A stretch of 64,000 nt of DNA from an uncultured delta proteobacterium (GCA_947259215.1 CAMYLJ010000022.1:1-64000); one strand, 5' to 3'. Numbered from the stretch's first letter, positions 54,181 to 63,711 are shown. Notes: generated by a model not told the origin, from the letters alone. Program-made: numbers and translations.

Positions 54181-54228
54181 GAGCGCGGGGCTCAGGCCGA
54201 AAGGTCGGGGCTCCGCGCTCTTGCTTTC
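54181..54228 (+). terminator. Rho-independent-type terminator after nrdJ
   Basis: GAGCGCGG (54181-54188) pairs with CCGCGCTC (54213-54220), enclosing an inner GGC/GTC-rich loop, followed by TTGCTTTC. Confidence 0.6.
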
Positions 54229-54266
54229 GGGGTATGCTGGCGACGCCGACCTTGGCGGAGGAGCGC

Positions 54267-54941
54267 ATGATCGCCGCCCGTCGAGCCCTGCTGATCCTCG
54301 CCTGCGCGGGTCTGCTGGCGTGCGCCTCGGCAGACTCCGGACAGCGCGCTGCCGAGCGGAACACCTACCTGCGCTACGTGACCTTCGAGGTGCCCGTCAA
54401 CGAGCGCGTGCTGCTGCGCTGGCAGACGCGTCAGATGCCGCTGCGCGTCCACCTGCCGAGGCCGCCCGCAGGGATGTTCGAGGACGACGACGCCGTCTGG
54501 GAGTCCGTGCGCGACGGCGTGACGGACTGGACCGACGTGGTGGGACCGGGCCTGCCGCACTTCCGCTTCGTGGACGCGCCCGGGGACGCAGACATCCCGG
54601 TGGTCTGGGCCGACGAGCCCGACGGTGACTGGTACGTGGCCCACTGCGCCTACGACATCAACGTGATGACGCGCCGCTTCGGCGTGTCGCGGATCCTGGT
54701 GACGGCCCGCTGGCAGGACGGGTCGCTGGCGGACGTGAACGACGTCTACGACGTGATGCTCCACGAGATGGGGCACGCTCTCGGACTGACGGGTCACAGC
54801 CCCCATTCCGAGGACGTGATGTTCGCCGGCGTCCAGGCCGACCGCGAGCCGGGCCTCTCCGCGCGCGACCGCGCCACCCTGCGCGCGCTCTACCGGCGCC
54901 CCATCGGCTCGCGGGTCGCCGGCGCCCGGTCGTCCCGCTAG
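54267..54941 (+). CDS. Matrixin-like zinc metalloprotease lipoprotein
   Basis: 224 aa from ATG 54267. Lipoprotein signal with LLAC lipobox (ALLILACAGLLAC). The zinc motif HEMGHALGLTGHS (HExGHxxGxxH) at about residues 165-177 is of the matrixin/metzincin type, with SPHSEDVMFAG giving the downstream Met turn. WDVTDWTDVVG-like prodomain strands precede it. Periplasmic or outer-membrane peptidase by inference. Confidence 0.82.
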   Translation: MIAARRALLILACAGLLACASADSGQRAAERNTYLRYVTFEVPVNERVLLRWQTRQMPLRVHLPRPPAGMFEDDDAVWESVRDGVTDWTDVVGPGLPHFRFVDAPGDADIPVVWADEPDGDWYVAHCAYDINVMTRRFGVSRILVTARWQDGSLADVNDVYDVMLHEMGHALGLTGHSPHSEDVMFAGVQADREPGLSARDRATLRALYRRPIGSRVAGARSSR

Positions 54942-54982
54942 GGGTGCTACCGTCGCGGCTCCCGTCGTCCCGGAGGAGCCCG

Positions 54983-55966
54983 ATGCCCCGTTCGCCCCGC
55001 CTCTCGCTCGCCGCCTGGCCGCTCGCGCTCGGCCTGCTCGTGACCGGCTGCATCACCGTCGACACCTTCGGCGGACGGCGCGAGCCCCTGATCGAGACCG
55101 TGGTGGACGGCGAGCGGGGCCCGAAGGCCCTGATGCTGGACATCGACGGGCTGATCAGCGACGTCGAGATCCGCGGACCGTTCGGCGTCGGGGGGCGCGA
55201 GGGTACGGTGGCGCGGCTGCGGGAGCAGCTGGACAAGGCGGCCGAGGAGGGCGACGTCGAGGCGCTGCTGATCCGCATCGACAGCCCGGGCGGCACCGTC
55301 ACCGCCAGCGACCTCGTCTACCGGGAGCTCGTCTCCTACAAGGAGGAGCACGAGATCCCGCTGGTGGCCCAGTTCATGAGCGTGGCCGCCTCGGGCGGCT
55401 ACTACGCCGCCATGGCCGCGGACGTGGTACTGGCCCAGCCGACCAGCGTCACGGGCTCGATCGGCGTGATCTCCGCCGGCATCAACGTGTCGGGCCTGAT
55501 GGAGCGATTCGGGGTCGAGGACCAGACCCTGACCTCGGGCGCCTTCAAGGACAGCGGCTCCCCGCTCCGCCCCATGCGACCGGAGGAGCGGAAGTACCTG
55601 CAGACGGTCATCGACGACCTCCACGGACGCTTCCGCACGGTGGTCGCGAAGGGCCGGCCCGCCCTCGACGCCGGGCAGGTGGCGACCCTAGCGGACGGGC
55701 GCATCTTCACCGCCAGCCAGGCCGAGTCCCAGGGCCTGATCGACGGGATCGGCTACCTGGAGGACGCCGTGGACGAGGTGGCCCGGCGGCTGGGCGCCGA
55801 GGAGATCCGGGTCGTCTCCTACCACCGCAGGCGCGAGTGGCGCGCGAATCTCTACTCGACCCAGGCGCGCACGCCCGTCGAGGAGGCCGAGGCCTCCCGC
55901 CTGCTGGGCCTCGAAGGCGGACCGTCGTTCCTGTACCTGTGGTGGCCCGGCCGGCTCGCGCCCTAG
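54983..55966 (+). CDS. sppA: Signal peptide peptidase SppA-type serine protease (lipoprotein)
   Basis: 327 aa from ATG 54983. Lipobox VTGC. IDSPGGTVTASDLVYREL, AQFMSVAASGGYYAAMAADV (catalytic Ser in ASGGYY), and FKDSGSPLRPMRPEERKYL with the catalytic Lys: a Ser-Lys dyad of the single-domain SppA type. It degrades cleaved signal peptides. Ends overlapping the convergent membrane gene by 4 bases. Confidence 0.9.
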   Translation: MPRSPRLSLAAWPLALGLLVTGCITVDTFGGRREPLIETVVDGERGPKALMLDIDGLISDVEIRGPFGVGGREGTVARLREQLDKAAEEGDVEALLIRIDSPGGTVTASDLVYRELVSYKEEHEIPLVAQFMSVAASGGYYAAMAADVVLAQPTSVTGSIGVISAGINVSGLMERFGVEDQTLTSGAFKDSGSPLRPMRPEERKYLQTVIDDLHGRFRTVVAKGRPALDAGQVATLADGRIFTASQAESQGLIDGIGYLEDAVDEVARRLGAEEIRVVSYHRRREWRANLYSTQARTPVEEAEASRLLGLEGGPSFLYLWWPGRLAP

Positions 55967-56307
55967 AGGGTCCCGCCGACGAGCGACTCCAGCAGCAGGT
56001 TCAGCAAGGTCAGCAGCAGCGCGCCCCAGAAGGCCGGCGCGAAGCCCCGGATGCGGAAGCCGGGGACGACCCAGGCCACGAGCTTCAGGACCCCGGCGTT
56101 CAGAACCAGCAGGAAGAGGCCGAAGGTGACCAGGGTGAGGGGCAGGGTCAGCACGAAGGCAGGCCACCAGACCACGGTGTTGGCGATACCCAGCACGAAG
56201 GCGCCGATCAGCGCTGCCAGCGCGCCCGAGATCTCGAAACCCCGGATCGCGTTGGCGACGAGCACGAGCAGCGCTGCGGAGACCACCAGGTGGGCCAGAT
56301 AGCTCAT
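55963..56307 (-). CDS. Phage-holin-family-4-like membrane protein
   Basis: 114 aa, ATG 56307. Four helices; FVLTLPLTLVTFGLFLLVLN is the same signature as in the paralogue at 39419, and IANTVVWWPAFVLTLP precedes it. PF04020-type membrane protein of unknown function. Confidence 0.85.
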   Translation of the reverse strand: MSYLAHLVVSAALLVLVANAIRGFEISGALAALIGAFVLGIANTVVWWPAFVLTLPLTLVTFGLFLLVLNAGVLKLVAWVVPGFRIRGFAPAFWGALLLTLLNLLLESLVGGTL

Positions 56308-56365
56308 GCCGACAGGGTAGCTCGCGCCCGCGCGCGGCTCCGCTAGGTTCGCACGCGGCGACCCG

Positions 56366-57205
56366 ATGGCGCATCCGATCGACCCCAGCCGCTTCGTCGA
56401 GACCCTCCGCCCGGCGCTCCGGCAGGCGGCCGCCATTGCGAGCGCCCTCGAGGGCCGGGTGTGGAACGAGCCCAAGGCCGGCGAGCCGCGTCCCGCCAAG
56501 GCTGCCCTCACCATCGCCGATACCGCCGCCCAGGAGGCGCTGCTCGTGCCCTTGCTCGAGCGCTTTCCCGAGGTGGGCCTGGAGGCGGAGGAGGATACCG
56601 CCAGCGCGGCCCGCTTCTCCCACGACGGGCCGTGCCGCGTCGTGATCGACCCGATCGACGGCACCTACCACTCGTACCTCGGCCAGCGCGGGCCCTACGC
56701 GGTGATGGCCGGCCTGGCGTGCGAGGGCCGCTACGAGGCCGCGGTGGTCGCCCTGCCGCGGGAGGGGCTCTTCTTCGACGCCGTCCGCGGCGGCGGCGCC
56801 TTCGCGAGCGAGGCCGACCACGAGCCGAGCGCGGCGGCCGCGGGCGACGGCGGCCGCGTGATCCTCGTATCCCACGAGCTGCCGGAGCCCGTGTCGGCGC
56901 GACTGGCCGAGCGCGGCTGGAGCGTGCGTCCGGCGTCCGGCGGCGCGGTCGCGGTGGCGCCGCTCGTGCCCGGCGTGCGCGCCGGCCTGCGGGTCGCCCC
57001 CGGGCCCAGCGTCAGCGTGCGCGGCCGCATCGGCCTGCTGATCGCGCGCGAGGCCGGCGCGGCGATCGTGACGGCCGGGGGTGCGCCCTTCCCCGACGAC
57101 CTCGACACGCCCTGCGCATCCGTGGTCGTCGCCAGCGACGACGAGACCCGCCACGACCTCGCCTGGGCCCTCGGCGAGGGGACGTTGGTTCAGAAATTCA
57201 GTTGA
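56366..57205 (+). CDS. Inositol-monophosphatase-family enzyme
   Basis: 279 aa. KAALTIADTAAQEALLVPLL, GLEAEED (metal Glu), VVIDPIDGTYHSYLGQRGPY (D-P-I-D-G-T) and a C-terminal GAPFPDDLDTPCAS region where the third metal Asp would be. Lithium-sensitive phosphatase fold; substrate open (inositol phosphate, PAP or FBP). The last eight residues (GTLVQKFS) and stop derive from palindromic copy 3, as in the thioesterase at 38905. Confidence 0.85.
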   Translation: MAHPIDPSRFVETLRPALRQAAAIASALEGRVWNEPKAGEPRPAKAALTIADTAAQEALLVPLLERFPEVGLEAEEDTASAARFSHDGPCRVVIDPIDGTYHSYLGQRGPYAVMAGLACEGRYEAAVVALPREGLFFDAVRGGGAFASEADHEPSAAAAGDGGRVILVSHELPEPVSARLAERGWSVRPASGGAVAVAPLVPGVRAGLRVAPGPSVSVRGRIGLLIAREAGAAIVTAGGAPFPDDLDTPCASVVVASDDETRHDLAWALGEGTLVQKFS

Positions 57206-57276
57206 GGGACACCCGCCGATGGAGGGAACTCCCCGGCTTCGGTGTCCCTCAACTGAACTTCTGAACCAACGTCCCC
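57178..57276. repeat. Palindromic interspersed element, copy 3; probable bidirectional terminator
   Basis: GGGGACGTTGGTTCAGAAATTCAG and its near complement at the end (CTGAACTTCTGAACCAACGTCCCC), continuing as TTGAGGGACACC against GGTGTCCCTCAA. The core has drifted from copies 1 and 2. Again exactly between convergent genes. Confidence 0.9.
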
Positions 57277-58976
57277 TACATCTGGGTGTAGTCGGGTCCT
57301 TCGCCGCCCTCGGGCGGAGTCCAGGTGATGACCTGGTACGGGTCGGCGATGTCGCAGGTCTTGCAGTGGACGCAGTTCTCGTGGTGGATGAAGAGCTTCT
57401 TCTTCCCGGGGTGGTCGGGATCCGGGACCATCTCGTAGACGGCCGCCGGGCAGAAGTTCTCGCAGGGGTTGCCGTACTCCTCGGCGCAGACGTCGCGGCA
57501 CAGGTCCGTGTCCGCCACCACCAGGTGCGAAGGCTGGTCCGCCTCGTGGGCCGTGCCGCTGTAGCCGACCAGGTGCTCCTTGGAGAAGGTGAGCTTGCCG
57601 TCGAACTCGAAGCTCTCCTTCTCCTGCAGGCCCGACGGGAGCTCGTAGAGCTTCTTCATGTGGGTGTGTCCGGCCCTGGCGCGCAGGTTGTCCATCAGCC
57701 CGCGGCCGTTGTTCACCAGAGTGGCCGGCACATTGTGGATGAAGAAGAAGACGCCCTTCTCCCAGGCGCCGTGGAAGTTGCGGTCGGTCCAGTGCTCCTC
57801 GAAGGCCCAGCTCTTGCGATAGCGCTCGGCGTAGCCACCCAGGGTCAGCGAAGTGAAGTCCTTCTCGGCGAAGGCGTCGACCAGGGTGTCGGCCGCCATC
57901 ATGCCCGACTTCATCGCCATGTGGACGCCCGACAGCCGCGCCGCGTTGCACATGGCGGCGGCGTCGCCGATCAGCATCAGCCCGTCGTGATAGAGCTTCG
58001 GCTGCGAGTACAGGCCGCCGGTGGGAATGCACTTGGCGCCATACCTCACCAGCTCGGCGCCCTCCAGGATGTCGCGCATCCAGGGGTGGGTCTTGAACTT
58101 CTGGGCCTCGAGGTGCGGGTCGCTGTGCGGGTCATCGGCGTCGAGGCCGGTGACGTAGCCGTACGACACGAGGTTGTCCTTCATGTCGTAGAGCCAGCTG
58201 CCGACGAACTTGTGCTTCGCGATGTCCGGGACCATCATCCCGTGGACCACGCGGCCCGGCTTGTGCTTCTCGGGCCGCACCCGCCAGATCTCCTTGATTC
58301 CGGTCTCGAAGGTCTGGGGCGCGTCGCCCTCCAGCCCGAACTGGTCGATCGCCTGCTTGGCCAGGCTGCCACGCACGCCCTCGCCCAGCACGGTGACCTT
58401 GGCGAAGATGTCCATGCCCGGCTGGAAGGTCCCCTTGGGCTTGCCTTCCTTGTCGACGCCCATGTCGCCGGTGCGCACGCCCACCACGCGGTTGCCGTCC
58501 GTGAGGAGCTCGTCGCCGGAGAAGCCGGGGTAGATCTCGACGCCCGCCGCCTCGCACCGCTCGGCCAGCCACTTGACCACGTTGTTCAGCGAGATGACGT
58601 GGTAGCCCTTCTTGTGGAAGTGCGGGATGAAGGTCTTCAGGATGGGCGAGGGCAGCCCGAGCGCGCGCTTCCTGGTGAAGAGGTAGAGCCAGTCGCTCGT
58701 GCAGATGTGCTCCGTGGGGAAGCCCTGCTCCTGGAAGTCCGGCACCAGCTCCTGGATGCCCTTCGGGTTCATCACGGCGCCGGAGAGCATGTGGTCGCCG
58801 ACGTTGGCGCTCTTCTCGATCACCAGGACCGTGGGGGGCTCGATCTCCTGCCCCGGATGGGCCTGGTTGTAGGCCTCGACCTGGCTCATGAGGTGGAGGC
58901 TCGAGGCCAGCGTCCCGGGGCCCGCTCCGACGAACAGGACGTCCACTTCCATGCTCTCGCGTTCCGGCTGGCTCAT
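57276..58976 (-). CDS. Electron-transfer flavoprotein:ubiquinone oxidoreductase
   Basis: 566 aa. FAD loop near residue 16 (GAGPGTLASSLHLM), VVGVRTGDMGVDKEGKPKGT, quinone-region DDPHSDPHLEAQKFKTHPWM, GGLYSQPKLYHDGLMLIGDA, and C-terminal iron-sulfur motif CENFCPAAVYEM ... HHENCVHCKTCDIADPYQVI (4Fe-4S). It moves electrons from ETF, loaded by acyl-CoA dehydrogenases such as that at 44646, into ubiquinone at the membrane. Its TAG overlaps the palindrome end by one base. Confidence 0.93.
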   Translation of the reverse strand: MSQPERESMEVDVLFVGAGPGTLASSLHLMSQVEAYNQAHPGQEIEPPTVLVIEKSANVGDHMLSGAVMNPKGIQELVPDFQEQGFPTEHICTSDWLYLFTRKRALGLPSPILKTFIPHFHKKGYHVISLNNVVKWLAERCEAAGVEIYPGFSGDELLTDGNRVVGVRTGDMGVDKEGKPKGTFQPGMDIFAKVTVLGEGVRGSLAKQAIDQFGLEGDAPQTFETGIKEIWRVRPEKHKPGRVVHGMMVPDIAKHKFVGSWLYDMKDNLVSYGYVTGLDADDPHSDPHLEAQKFKTHPWMRDILEGAELVRYGAKCIPTGGLYSQPKLYHDGLMLIGDAAAMCNAARLSGVHMAMKSGMMAADTLVDAFAEKDFTSLTLGGYAERYRKSWAFEEHWTDRNFHGAWEKGVFFFIHNVPATLVNNGRGLMDNLRARAGHTHMKKLYELPSGLQEKESFEFDGKLTFSKEHLVGYSGTAHEADQPSHLVVADTDLCRDVCAEEYGNPCENFCPAAVYEMVPDPDHPGKKKLFIHHENCVHCKTCDIADPYQVITWTPPEGGEGPDYTQM

Positions 58977-59050
58977 TCCCGGCTCCCTTCGGGGAGGAAG
59001 GTAGAGGAACCGATCGGGCGGTCAATCTCCCCGGGGGTGTACCATGGGGC

Positions 59051-59995
59051 GTGCCTTCGCTCGAATCGGGTCTCGTGGATATCGTGCGCGAGTTCGTCGC
59101 CACCTGGCGCATCGCCGCGCGCGTCGGTGCGCGCTACCGCACCGGCGACCTGACGTGGGAGCAGGTGCAGGAACTCGTGGAGGACGGCGAAGACGCGCCG
59201 CTCTTCCGGCTGAAGGAGCGCTGCCACGCGCTCTTCCGCGCGTCCGACGCGGAGCCCGGCGGTGCGTCGCGCGAGGTGCTCTTCGACCTCGCCGTGGGGG
59301 CGCTCTTCCACGAAGCGATGAAGCTGCGCGAGAACTTCTACCAGCACGCCGTCTACGGCCCGCGGATCCGCGCGCTGCGGCGCGCCGCCCGGGGCGACGA
59401 GCTGACGCTCTTCGACGAGTTCGAGAAGCTGCTCGGCGCGTCTTCCCTGCGCCTCGACGAGTCGCTCCAGGAAACCGAGGCGCTGCTCGAGCAGACGCGC
59501 CTCCAGCTGCGACGCCTGATGGCGGCCGACCCCCAGAACGGCCTCGTGACGCGCTTCCTGATCGAGCACGCGCAGGCCGCCCAGGAGGCGTTCGGCGAAC
59601 CGCTGGACGCGCTGCTGGCGGAGATCCACGGCAACGCCGGGGACGGTTACCTCTGCGCGGCGCGCTCGTACCTGGCGAGCGGCTGCTTCGACCTGGCGCG
59701 GGGCGCACTCGACGACGCCGCCCGGCGCGACGTGCCGGTCGCGCGGCTCGCAGCCCTGCGCGCCTACGCCGAGGGCATGAGCGCCTACCTCGAGGGACGC
59801 CACGGCGGCGCCGTGGAGCGGCTGGCGCGCTGGGTCGAGAGCGACGACGCGGACGTCCGCCGCTTCGCGGACCTGGCGCTCGCCGCGCTCTCGCGCATCG
59901 CCGAGGGCGAGCCTTGCGAGGCGCGCACCCGCGCGACCGAGCTGCTGCCCCAGCTGACGCGGCTCGCCGGGCGAACCGCTGCCGCGCTTCGCTAG
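59051..59995 (+). CDS. Helical protein of unknown function
   Basis: 314 aa from GTG 59051. All-helical prediction: DIVREFVATWRIAARVGARY, EEAMKLRENFYQHAVYGPRI-like segment, LLEQTRLQLRRLMAADPQNG and later repeats ARSYLASGCFDLARGALDDA, resembling TPR/helical-hairpin proteins. No catalytic motif. The 3' end overlaps the convergent TetR gene by 4 bases. Confidence 0.6.
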   Translation: MPSLESGLVDIVREFVATWRIAARVGARYRTGDLTWEQVQELVEDGEDAPLFRLKERCHALFRASDAEPGGASREVLFDLAVGALFHEAMKLRENFYQHAVYGPRIRALRRAARGDELTLFDEFEKLLGASSLRLDESLQETEALLEQTRLQLRRLMAADPQNGLVTRFLIEHAQAAQEAFGEPLDALLAEIHGNAGDGYLCAARSYLASGCFDLARGALDDAARRDVPVARLAALRAYAEGMSAYLEGRHGGAVERLARWVESDDADVRRFADLALAALSRIAEGEPCEARTRATELLPQLTRLAGRTAAALR

Positions 59996-60612
59996 CTGCC
60001 TTCCGGAAGCACGCCGCGCAGCAGCAGCTCGCGCACGGCGGCGCGGCGCCACGCCACCACGTCGCCCGCGTAGATGTCGTCCACGCCCAGCACGTTCTCG
60101 CTGAACCCCGGCGCGGCGTAGTGGAAGAGCACGCTCCCGAAGAGGCTCAGGAAGACCTGACGCGAGGACAGGGGGCGGAAGGCACCGGCGTCCGCGCCCT
60201 CGCGGTAGAAGCTGAGCAGCCCGCCGATGACGCGCTGGATCACCGGGCCCACGGTCTCGAACTCCACTCCGGCGCCGTCGATGAAGATGCGGATCAGGAT
60301 GCGCGCGTAGTTGGGACGCGCGGCCAGCAGGTCGTTGAAGGCCGCCAACAGGCGGTCGAGTCGCTCGGTGTAGCTGCCGGCACTCTGGACCGCCGTGGTT
60401 ACGGCCTTCTCGAAGTCCTCGAGCATGGACTCGATCACCGACGTGTAGAGGGCCGACTTGCTGTCGAAGTAGTGGTAGAGGGCGGTCTTCTGGAAGCCCA
60501 CCTGCTCGGCGATGCTCTGGAGGTGCGCTCCGGCGTAGCCGTACCGGGCGAACTCTTTCTCGGCCACGTCGAGCAGGCGCTCGCGGGTACTCGAACGGGG
60601 TGCCGCGCTCAC
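59992..60612 (-). CDS. TetR/AcrR-family repressor
   Basis: 206 aa from GTG 60612 (overlaps the lgt stop: GTGA). RERLLDVAEKEFARYGYAGA then SIAEQVGFQKTALYHYFDSK is the helix-turn-helix. C-terminal ligand domain (FNDLLAARPNYARILIRIFI) is of the large fatty-acid/acyl-CoA-sensing kind. Translational coupling to lgt is unusual; target unknown. Confidence 0.88.
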   Translation of the reverse strand: MSAAPRSSTRERLLDVAEKEFARYGYAGAHLQSIAEQVGFQKTALYHYFDSKSALYTSVIESMLEDFEKAVTTAVQSAGSYTERLDRLLAAFNDLLAARPNYARILIRIFIDGAGVEFETVGPVIQRVIGGLLSFYREGADAGAFRPLSSRQVFLSLFGSVLFHYAAPGFSENVLGVDDIYAGDVVAWRRAAVRELLLRGVLPEGS

Positions 60613-61361
60613 GCCATCGCCTCCGCCGGCGCTTCGCGCTTCCAGAAATAGAGCCAACCGCCCGTGCCGAACACCACCAGCGCGATGGCGATCCACTGGG
60701 GCTCGGTCAGGCCCAGGGCCACCTTCGGGTTGACGCGCCAGGTCTCGATCACGAAACGTCCGATCCCGTTCAGGGCCAGGTACTCCCCGAACAGGAACGG
60801 GCTCCGCTTCCTGCGGACCCACAGCAGACCCGCGACCGGCAGCAGCCACAGGACCTCGTAGAGCTGGGTGGGGTGGACGGTCTGGGTCGTGGGCGGGGCG
60901 CCTTCGGGGAAGGCGACCGCCCACGGCAGGTCGCTGGCGCGACCGTAGTCGTCCCCGACCAGGAAGCAGCCGAGCCGCCCGATGGCCTGACCCACGGCCA
61001 GGCACACCGCGACGCAGGCCGAGTAGGCCTTGACCGGGATCCCGTGGATCCGACAGGCGATGACGCTCACCACGGCGCCGAGGATCAGGCCGCCGTAGAA
61101 GGTGATGCCGCTGCGCGAGAAGAAGGCCGCGGTGAACGGGAGCTGTCCGCGCAGCGACACGTCCAGCGCGTAGTAGAGCTTCGAGCCCAGGATGCCCCCG
61201 AACATGCCCCAGAGCAGCATGGTCGAGACCAGCTCGGGATCGATGCCCTCCTCGGGCATGCGCTTGCCCACGATCCAGGCACCCACCAGGAAGGCGAGCG
61301 CCAGCATCAGCCCGAAGCTGCTGACCGGGTAGCCAAAGACGTGGAACAGGATCGGATACAT
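60609..61361 (-). CDS. lgt: Prolipoprotein diacylglyceryl transferase
   Basis: 250 aa, seven TM helices. FSRSGITFYGGLILGAVVSV (Y-G-G region), GQAIGRLGCFLVGDDYGRAS and PWAVAFPEGAPPTT, then VHPTQLYEVLWLLPVAGLLW (H-P-T-Q-L-Y-E). The conserved GRxGxF...Y/D...G site arginine (Arg in GRL) and the HPTQLYE motif are present. It attaches diacylglycerol to the Cys of lipoproteins such as those at 46389, 54267 and 54983. Confidence 0.92.
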   Translation of the reverse strand: MYPILFHVFGYPVSSFGLMLALAFLVGAWIVGKRMPEEGIDPELVSTMLLWGMFGGILGSKLYYALDVSLRGQLPFTAAFFSRSGITFYGGLILGAVVSVIACRIHGIPVKAYSACVAVCLAVGQAIGRLGCFLVGDDYGRASDLPWAVAFPEGAPPTTQTVHPTQLYEVLWLLPVAGLLWVRRKRSPFLFGEYLALNGIGRFVIETWRVNPKVALGLTEPQWIAIALVVFGTGGWLYFWKREAPAEAMA

Positions 61362-61379
61362 CGGGACGGGAGGGCGGAA

Positions 61380-62828
61380 TCAGCTCCGCGGGAAGGATAC
61401 GAAAAACGCCGCTCCCTGGCCCGGCTCGCTCTCCAGCCAGGCACGCCCGCCGTGGCCCTCCGCCACCTTCTTCACGATGGCCAGGCCGATCCCGGTGCCG
61501 CGCCGCTCGCCGCCGCGGCGACCCAGGGTGTGGAAGATCTCGAAGATCCGGCCCTGATCCGCCGCCGGGATGCCCACTCCGTTGTCCCGGACGCGGATCA
61601 CGCAGGCGTCGCCCTGCTCGCGGACGTCCACCTCGATCCGCGGCTCGGCGGGCCCGCCCATGTGATCGATGGCGTTGCCGATCAGGTTGGAGAAGACCTG
61701 GTAGAGCTGGGTGCGGACGCAGGCGATCTGGCTGGGCGCCTCGGGCAGGACCAGCCGGATCGAGCCTGCCTCGAGGCGGGGCTTGAACTCGTGCCCCAGC
61801 TGCTTCAGGACCGCCAGGGGGTCGACCAGCTCCCGCCGCCCGTTGGCCTGGCCGATCCGCGAGAGCTCGAGCAGGTCGTTGATCAGGGCCTCCATGCTGC
61901 GGCTCGCCTGCTCGATGCGATCCAGGAAGTGGCGGCCCGTGTCGGTGAGGACGTCGCCGTAGTCGTCCGCCAGCAGGCGCGAGAAGCCGAGCAGCGAGAC
62001 CAGCGGCGTGCGCAGGTCGTGGGAGACGGCGTGCACGTAGTGCTCGAGCTCCGCATTCTTGCGGGCCAGGGCGCGCTCGGCGGCGCGTTCCTGGCTGACG
62101 TCGCGCAGGAAGGCCACGGTGCCGACGTGGCTTCCGTCCGGCAGGCGCAACGCGCTGGCGGAGACGGCGATGCGACGCACGCGCCCCGCCGCGCCCTGGA
62201 GGTCGAACTCGGCGCTCCCGCTCTCGCTGTCCGGGCCGAGCGCCTCGGCCATGGCCTCGAGCTCGGTGGTGCGCGAGAACGCCAGCGCCACCGGCTTGTC
62301 GCGCAGCTCGTCCAGGCGCCGGTCGAACAGCCGCTCGAAGGCCGGGTTGGCGTAGGTCACGAAGCCGCGCCGATCCACCGACAGCACGGCCTCCGGGGAG
62401 CTGTCCAGCATGGCCAGCAGGTAGCCCACGGCGGGCTCGGGCTCGGCCTCGTCGGCCGGCCGGACCACCACCACGCAGAACCGCTGGCCGTCGCTCGGCG
62501 AGGTCACGGCGAAGGCGGAGAACTCGACCTGGACGGTCGTGCCCGACGCCAGCGGAACGTCGATCCGGCGGTTCGCGAAGGACTCGCCCCGATCCAGTCG
62601 CGCGCGGATCCCGATGTGCTCGCCTTGGACCTGGAACAGCTCGCTGACCGACCTGCCCATGACGCACGACTCGAAACCGGTATTTCCACCGAGCTCGCCG
62701 CTCACCCACGCGACGCGGTCCGACTCGTCCAGGAGTAACACCGTCTGATGTAAGCGGGAAAGACCCTCGAGCAAACCGAGCGCGGGCAGATCGGGCACGG
62801 AGGGCGCGCTGGGGGGGTTGGTCTTCAT
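61380..62828 (-). CDS. PAS-domain histidine kinase (cytoplasmic)
   Basis: 482 aa from ATG 62828. Two PAS domains (about 20-120 with LHQTVLLLDESDRVAWVSGE, and 145-260 with LLAMLDSSPEAVLSVDRRGF), then the phospho-acceptor HAVSHDLRTPLVSLLGFSRL (H in SHDLRTP), N box FSNLIGNAIDHMGG, G1 DNGVGIPAAD and G2 GTGIGLAIVKKVAEGHGG. No membrane helix, so it senses an internal cue. No response regulator is adjacent. Confidence 0.9.
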   Translation of the reverse strand: MKTNPPSAPSVPDLPALGLLEGLSRLHQTVLLLDESDRVAWVSGELGGNTGFESCVMGRSVSELFQVQGEHIGIRARLDRGESFANRRIDVPLASGTTVQVEFSAFAVTSPSDGQRFCVVVVRPADEAEPEPAVGYLLAMLDSSPEAVLSVDRRGFVTYANPAFERLFDRRLDELRDKPVALAFSRTTELEAMAEALGPDSESGSAEFDLQGAAGRVRRIAVSASALRLPDGSHVGTVAFLRDVSQERAAERALARKNAELEHYVHAVSHDLRTPLVSLLGFSRLLADDYGDVLTDTGRHFLDRIEQASRSMEALINDLLELSRIGQANGRRELVDPLAVLKQLGHEFKPRLEAGSIRLVLPEAPSQIACVRTQLYQVFSNLIGNAIDHMGGPAEPRIEVDVREQGDACVIRVRDNGVGIPAADQGRIFEIFHTLGRRGGERRGTGIGLAIVKKVAEGHGGRAWLESEPGQGAAFFVSFPRS

Positions 62829-62893
62829 CGACTCCCGACTCGGCACCGGGGACGCGAAACCGCGTTCTGAACTGGGCCCCCGCGAAGACCCGA

Positions 62894-62922
62894 GGCTAAC
62901 AGAGCGCATCGGGAGCGGTCAA
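62894..62922 (-). promoter_or_regulatory. Candidate promoter for the histidine kinase gene
   Basis: Reverse strand TTGACC - 17 bases - TTAGCC, upstream of the kinase ATG. The -35 matches well; the -10 is weak. The remaining 286-base gap has no gene. Confidence 0.3.
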
Positions 62923-63114
62923 ACCAATTAGGGGGCAATTCCGCGACGAAAGCAACACGCAGAAACGTTCGAGCAACCTGCAATCCCCGAGGGAGAACGC
63001 GCGTCATCAAAGGACTTTCGTGAATCGGCGAGGCATGACGCACGCTCCGCGCCGGCACCACCCGCCTCGACGCCCGCAGGCTACTCCGATACCCTCCAAA
63101 GGTCTTCGAAGGCC

Positions 63115-63711
63115 GTGATGCGAGTCACCACCAGCGGCTCTTTCGCGATCTCTTCGGAGCCGGGTCGGGGGTGCTTCGTGGGCCGAGTTCGCCTTCGCAT
63201 CGCGTGCCTCGCGCTCGTGGCGCTGATGGGCCTGTCCGGAAGCCGGGTAGACAGTGCGTCTCCCGCGCCGGGCAGCCGTGCGCCGCAGCAGCAGATCCTG
63301 GCGCACGACCTGCGGGGACGTCTGAATCCCCTGCTCAGCACGGGCGAGGCCGAGCGCATCGCCCAGGCCGTGGTCCACTACAGCGCCAAGTACGCCCTGC
63401 CGCCGGACCTGGTGATGGCCGTGCTCGAGGTCGAGAGCACGGCCCGGGTCGGAGCCCGCAGCCCGAAGGGCGCGCTGGGCCTGATGCAGGTGATGCCGCA
63501 CATGGCCGCACGCCTGGACCTGGCCGGGAACCTGACGACCGTGGAGACCAATGTGGAGGCCGGCTGCCTGATCCTGGCCCACAACATCCGCCGCCTGGGC
63601 GAGGACGACGGCGTGTCGGCCTACTTCTGGGGCTCGGACATCCGCGGCGTCTCGTATCTCCACCGCGTCCAGACCGCCCGCGCCCACTACCGCCGCCTGC
63701 TCGGGGCGTGA
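63115..63711 (+). CDS. Exported lytic transglycosylase (SLT domain)
   Basis: 198 aa from GTG 63115; GTG 63178 is an equally good start and gives a cleaner signal peptide (RIACLALVALMGLSGSRVDS). SLT domain: LVMAVLEVESTARVGARSPK with the catalytic Glu (LEVES), then GALGLMQVMPHMAARLDLAG and LILAHNIRRLGEDDGVSAYF. It cuts peptidoglycan glycan strands to 1,6-anhydroMurNAc ends. Overlaps the next gene start by 4 bases. Confidence 0.88.
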   Translation: MMRVTTSGSFAISSEPGRGCFVGRVRLRIACLALVALMGLSGSRVDSASPAPGSRAPQQQILAHDLRGRLNPLLSTGEAERIAQAVVHYSAKYALPPDLVMAVLEVESTARVGARSPKGALGLMQVMPHMAARLDLAGNLTTVETNVEAGCLILAHNIRRLGEDDGVSAYFWGSDIRGVSYLHRVQTARAHYRRLLGA